Of a stretch of 9,184 nucleotides of DNA, positions 7,272 through 9,184 are shown in pieces. A model generated the notes under the pieces. The model ran no database searches and was not told where the DNA came from. It worked only from the letters and a program-made list of their open reading frames with translations. This DNA comes from CAYXRK01 sp964467615 (GTDB lineage Bacteria; Hydrogenedentota; Hydrogenedentia; Hydrogenedentales; GCA-2746185): positions 1 to 9,184 of the forward strand of contig CAYXRK010000192.1 of the NCBI GenBank assembly GCA_964467615.1, read 5' to 3'. Each line of letters opens with the position of its first letter. Position 1 is the first letter of the stretch. Both the position numbers and the translations under genes were made by a program.

Positions 7272-7387
7272 GCGTACTGATCCAGCAGCCGAGGGCGGCT
7301 GCCCCACACGCGAACGGTGTAGGATATTGCCGCGCGTACCGATCCAGCAGCAGAGGGCGGCTGCTCCACACGCGATGGGTGTAAGAT
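7272..7387. repeat. Two direct copies of a 54-bp hairpin repeat
   Basis: The units at 7272-7325 and 7334-7387 are offset by 62 bp and match at 48 of 54 positions by eye. Each carries a hairpin with loop AGGG. In copy one the 7-bp stem GCAGCCG/CGGCTGC (7285-7302) is perfect, and in copy two (7347-7364) one C-to-A change breaks a single pair. ACAC...GTGT is also conserved in both copies. The array begins just after the GT-C stop codon and ends before the HNH gene. There is no T-run, so it is not an ordinary terminator. It looks like an interspersed repeat of the REP/MITE kind, but only this pair can be seen here. Confidence 0.8.
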
Positions 7388-7440
7388 TTGCTCGACAGAA
7401 TCGTTCGCCGCAGTCTAGAGGAGAGGATGGCATCATTGTT

Positions 7441-7833
7441 ATGGCGCCAATACGCAGGAAGGCGGGTAAGAGAAGTCAGGCGGAAATCGTGGCCGATGCT
7501 TTGGCTGAGCGGTCCACCCGGCAGCAGGGGTATCGGGAGAGGGCGCTCGCGATCTTCCCGCACATTTGTGGGCGGTGCGGCCGGGAATTTTCGGGCAAGA
7601 GACTTCGCGAACTCACGGTGCATCACAAGGATCACAATCATCTGAACAATCCCGCCGACGGCGGCAACTGGGAATTGTTGTGCTTGTATTGCCACGACGA
7701 CGAACACCAGAAGTCCGCGACGAGTGGCTATCACGGCGCCGGCACGCGAGAACAGCACGCGGATCCTTCGTTGGGTTTTCGTCCATTTGAGGGACTTGGA
7801 GAGGCGCTCGATATCAAGGGGGACGATTCGTAG
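7441..7833 (+). CDS. yajD: YajD-type HNH nuclease
   Basis: This 130-residue protein closely follows the pattern of Escherichia coli YajD, a small cytosolic HNH-fold protein with no settled function. Visible landmarks are GYRERAL (30-36), CGRC (C43, C46), LTVHHKDHNH (H61, H62, D64, H65), N76 in NWELL, and CLYCH with C81 and C84 then H85 and H89. The four cysteines should bind structural zinc, and the HH...N...H set is the metal-dependent nuclease centre. I chose ATG 7441 because similarity to YajD begins only after the Arg/Lys-rich leader of about 29 residues. The same frame is open back to an ATG at 7270 (187 residues), but that extension translates the two 54-bp repeats. The best Shine-Dalgarno, GGAGAGG (7420-7426), is 14 nt from this ATG and only touches an out-of-frame ATG at 7427, so the start is not certain. 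Its place beside glycan genes is probably incidental. Confidence 0.85.
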   Translation: MAPIRRKAGKRSQAEIVADALAERSTRQQGYRERALAIFPHICGRCGREFSGKRLRELTVHHKDHNHLNNPADGGNWELLCLYCHDDEHQKSATSGYHGAGTREQHADPSLGFRPFEGLGEALDIKGDDS

Positions 7834-7915
7834 GCACTGATTCCTTGGGGACACTCTTGGTAACTTGATCTAACAGTTTGAGAAAAGACATTGCTTGAAA
7901 ATAAGGACGCCACCA

Positions 7916-8668
7916 ATGAACGAGACTTTACTCCACCCCACCGCGATTGTTTCCCCAAAGGCGATCATTGGCGCTGGAGTAACTATTGGCCCATTTACCA
8001 TCGTTTACGACAACGTTTGCATCGGTGACGGAACTATCGTCGAATCACATTGCGAGATCGGATATCGGGGCTCGCTTCCTGCTAGGAAACCGCTGGAAAT
8101 AGGAAATAATAGTCACATTCGATCTCACTGCATTTTTTACGAGGGTTCATCTTTTGGCGAAAATCTAATTACGGGACATCGAATTACTGTACGGGAAGAA
8201 ACGAAAGCTGGAAAAAATCTCCAAATAGGAACTCTCTGCGATATACAAGGATGCTGCGAAATCGGCGATTTTGTGAGATTTCACAGCAATGTACATATTA
8301 GTAAACTTTCAGTAATAGGAAACTATGTGTGGATTTTTCCTTATGTTGTGCTCACCAATGACCCCCATCCGCCCAGTAACGTGTTGAAAGGGGTCACTGT
8401 TGAGGACTTCGTTTCGATAGCGACAATGTCAACCATTCTACCCGGAGTTACGATTAAAAAAGGGGCGCTCATAGGCGCTCACAGCTGTGTTTTGAGGGAT
8501 GTCGACGCGGACACAGTAGTCGCTGGCTCTCCCGCGAAATTTATCTGCGAGACAAGCAAAATCAAATTGAAAGATGGATCTGGAAAAAGCGCCTATCCTT
8601 GGAGAAGGCATTTCCACAGAGGATATGATCAAAAAACTGTCGATGATTGGATCAAGGAATTTTCCTAG
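7916..8668 (+). CDS. Left-handed beta-helix acyltransferase (sugar O- or N-acetyltransferase)
   Basis: The 250-residue protein is built of hexapeptide repeats ([LIV]-G-x4 type, e.g. AIIGAGVTIGPFTIV, CIGDG, EIGNNSHI, VTIKKGALIGAHSCV) that form a left-handed beta helix. It closes with VVAGSPAKFI (201-210), the usual end of this acyltransferase class. Such enzymes are cytosolic trimers that transfer acetyl or other acyl groups from CoA or ACP to nucleotide sugars or amino sugars. The loop around H123, H127 and NDPHPP (148-153) likely carries the catalytic His. The C-terminal tail with PWRRHFHRGY (228-237) matches WbbJ-like enzymes of surface polysaccharide clusters as I remember them. ATG 7916 is preceded by AAGGA (7903-7907) at 8 nt; an in-frame TTG at 7895 is a weaker choice. 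The coding sequence is strikingly AT-rich: three sampled 60-base blocks have 32-43% G+C against about 55-57% in the central genes. This suggests recent transfer, as is common for O-antigen-type genes. Confidence 0.85.
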   Translation: MNETLLHPTAIVSPKAIIGAGVTIGPFTIVYDNVCIGDGTIVESHCEIGYRGSLPARKPLEIGNNSHIRSHCIFYEGSSFGENLITGHRITVREETKAGKNLQIGTLCDIQGCCEIGDFVRFHSNVHISKLSVIGNYVWIFPYVVLTNDPHPPSNVLKGVTVEDFVSIATMSTILPGVTIKKGALIGAHSCVLRDVDADTVVAGSPAKFICETSKIKLKDGSGKSAYPWRRHFHRGYDQKTVDDWIKEFS

Positions 8669-8751
8669 AAGCCTAAGATGAAACGACGGCAGCGAAATTA
8701 GTCTTGAAGCATCCGAACGATTGGCCTATTCTAATTCTGAACCCGCCTTTG

Positions 8752-8772
8752 GGGCCGCGATCGGCCCTTTTT
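8752..8772 (+). terminator. Intrinsic-terminator-like hairpin upstream of the GT2 gene
   Basis: GGGCCG (8752-8757) pairs perfectly with CGGCCC (8762-8767) across a CGAT loop and is followed directly by five T residues (8768-8772). It stands 84 nt after the acyltransferase stop but only 17 nt before the glycosyltransferase ATG, so it may end the first transcript or act as an attenuator for the next gene. The stem is short, which limits confidence. Confidence 0.5.
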
Positions 8773-8789
8773 GGGAAGTCTCGATTCAC

Positions 8790-9184
8790 ATGTACTCGCT
8801 GGTCGTCCCGGTCTACAAGAACGAGTCCACGCTTCATCAATTGCTGGAGCGCCTTGACGAACTGAGTGCATCGTTGGACGGAACGCTTGAAGTCGTGTTC
8901 GTTATCGATGGAAGTCCGGACGGTTCGTATGCGCTGCTTCGCGCCGAATTGCCGAAACGCGCCTTTGACTCGGAATTAGTCCTACTGTCGCGGAATTTTG
9001 GCTCGTTTTCAGCGATTCGGATGGGCCTGATGGCGGCGAAGGGCCGTTTTGTCGCGGTGATGGCGGCCGATTTGCAAGAACCCCCAGAGTTGGTCAAAGA
9101 GTTTTTTTCGGTTCTGCGGCAAGAACCGGTCGACATCGTAATGGGGGTGCGCAGCGAACGAGACGATCCTGTAACGAGTAAAGT
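8790..9184 (+). CDS. Family 2 glycosyltransferase, DPM1/GtrB-like, N-terminal part (runs off right edge)
   Basis: The first 131 residues of a GT-A fold glycosyltransferase are visible and remain open at the edge. The start MYSLVVPVYKNE is the classic GT2 beta-1 strand. It is followed by FVIDGSPDGS (37-46; D40), LLSRNFGSFSAIRMGL (65-80) and MAADLQEPPEL (91-101; D94). The DLQ-(D/E)-PPE motif is typical of enzymes that load sugars from nucleotide donors onto polyprenyl phosphate (dolichol-phosphate mannose synthase, GtrB, ArnC), usually membrane-associated. The first Asp of the usual DxD metal motif is Ala92 here. ATG 8790 fits the family N-terminus. GGGAAG (8773-8778), 11 nt upstream, is a weak ribosome binding site, and the region between it and the previous gene holds a terminator-like hairpin. 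A GT2 of this type would supply the lipid-linked sugar that GT-C enzymes such as the one at 4525-7269 use; this pairing is inferred. Confidence 0.88.
   Translation, partial: MYSLVVPVYKNESTLHQLLERLDELSASLDGTLEVVFVIDGSPDGSYALLRAELPKRAFDSELVLLSRNFGSFSAIRMGLMAAKGRFVAVMAADLQEPPELVKEFFSVLRQEPVDIVMGVRSERDDPVTSK

Noticed and set aside
7272..7387. CRISPR-like direct repeats
   Set aside because: Only two units with an 8-bp gap, internal hairpin and 11% divergence; no spacers and no cas genes.
7009..7854. 281-residue minus-strand ORF across the end of the GT-C gene, the repeats and the HNH gene
   Set aside because: It is antisense to two genes with clear motifs; its middle is translated repeat sequence.
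8678..8701. Short ORF (7 codons) between the acyltransferase and GT2
   Set aside because: It lacks a ribosome binding site and any leader-peptide feature such as runs of one regulatory amino acid.

Overview
The window looks like bacterial chromosome of moderately high GC (about 55-60% in hand-counted 60-base samples of the central genes). It carries six recognisable genes and a surprising amount of repetitive, hairpin-rich intergenic DNA. No rRNA, tRNA, CRISPR array, transposase or phage gene was seen. The gene types (a secreted protein ending in a 'GG.F.D..NW' type segment, a cobalamin-radical-SAM protein, a GT-C membrane protein with a carbohydrate-binding-like tail) together with short interspersed palindromes and 'ATGGGAC' tandem repeats suggest a PVC/Planctomycetes- or Hydrogenedentota-like environmental bacterium. 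That placement is a guess from style; there is no phylogenetic marker here.

Layout. (1) 2-826, minus strand: the N-terminal 275 residues of a low-GC, signal-peptide-bearing secreted protein running off the left edge. (2) 827-1242: divergent intergenic region with a cluster of three perfect hairpins (1075-1159). (3) 1243-2055, plus: a TIM-barrel sugar phosphate isomerase/epimerase with the metal quartet of D-tagatose/D-psicose 3-epimerases. (4) 2056-2321: intergenic with two tandem repeats and a possible promoter. (5) 2322-4442, plus: a cobalamin-binding-type radical SAM protein with a long uncharacterised C-terminal helical extension. (6) 4525-7269, plus: a 914-residue polytopic membrane protein of GT-C glycosyltransferase type with a C-terminal exported region that ends in a carbohydrate-binding-module-like fold. 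(7) 7272-7387: two diverged copies of a 54-bp hairpin repeat. (8) 7441-7833, plus: a YajD-type HNH nuclease. (9) 7916-8668, plus: a markedly AT-rich left-handed beta-helix acyltransferase. (10) 8752-8772: an intrinsic-terminator-like hairpin. (11) 8790 to the right edge, plus: the start of a DPM1/GtrB-like family 2 glycosyltransferase.

Functionally, the right two thirds reads as cell-envelope glycan metabolism: a membrane GT-C enzyme, a polyprenyl-phosphate-type GT2 and a sugar acyltransferase. The radical SAM protein lies 82 nt upstream of the GT-C gene on the same strand and could modify a lipid or sugar used by it. The link between radical SAM and GT-C genes is inference from adjacency. 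The best leads for something undescribed are this radical SAM/GT-C pair with its unusual C-terminal domains, and the hairpin repeat families between the genes.
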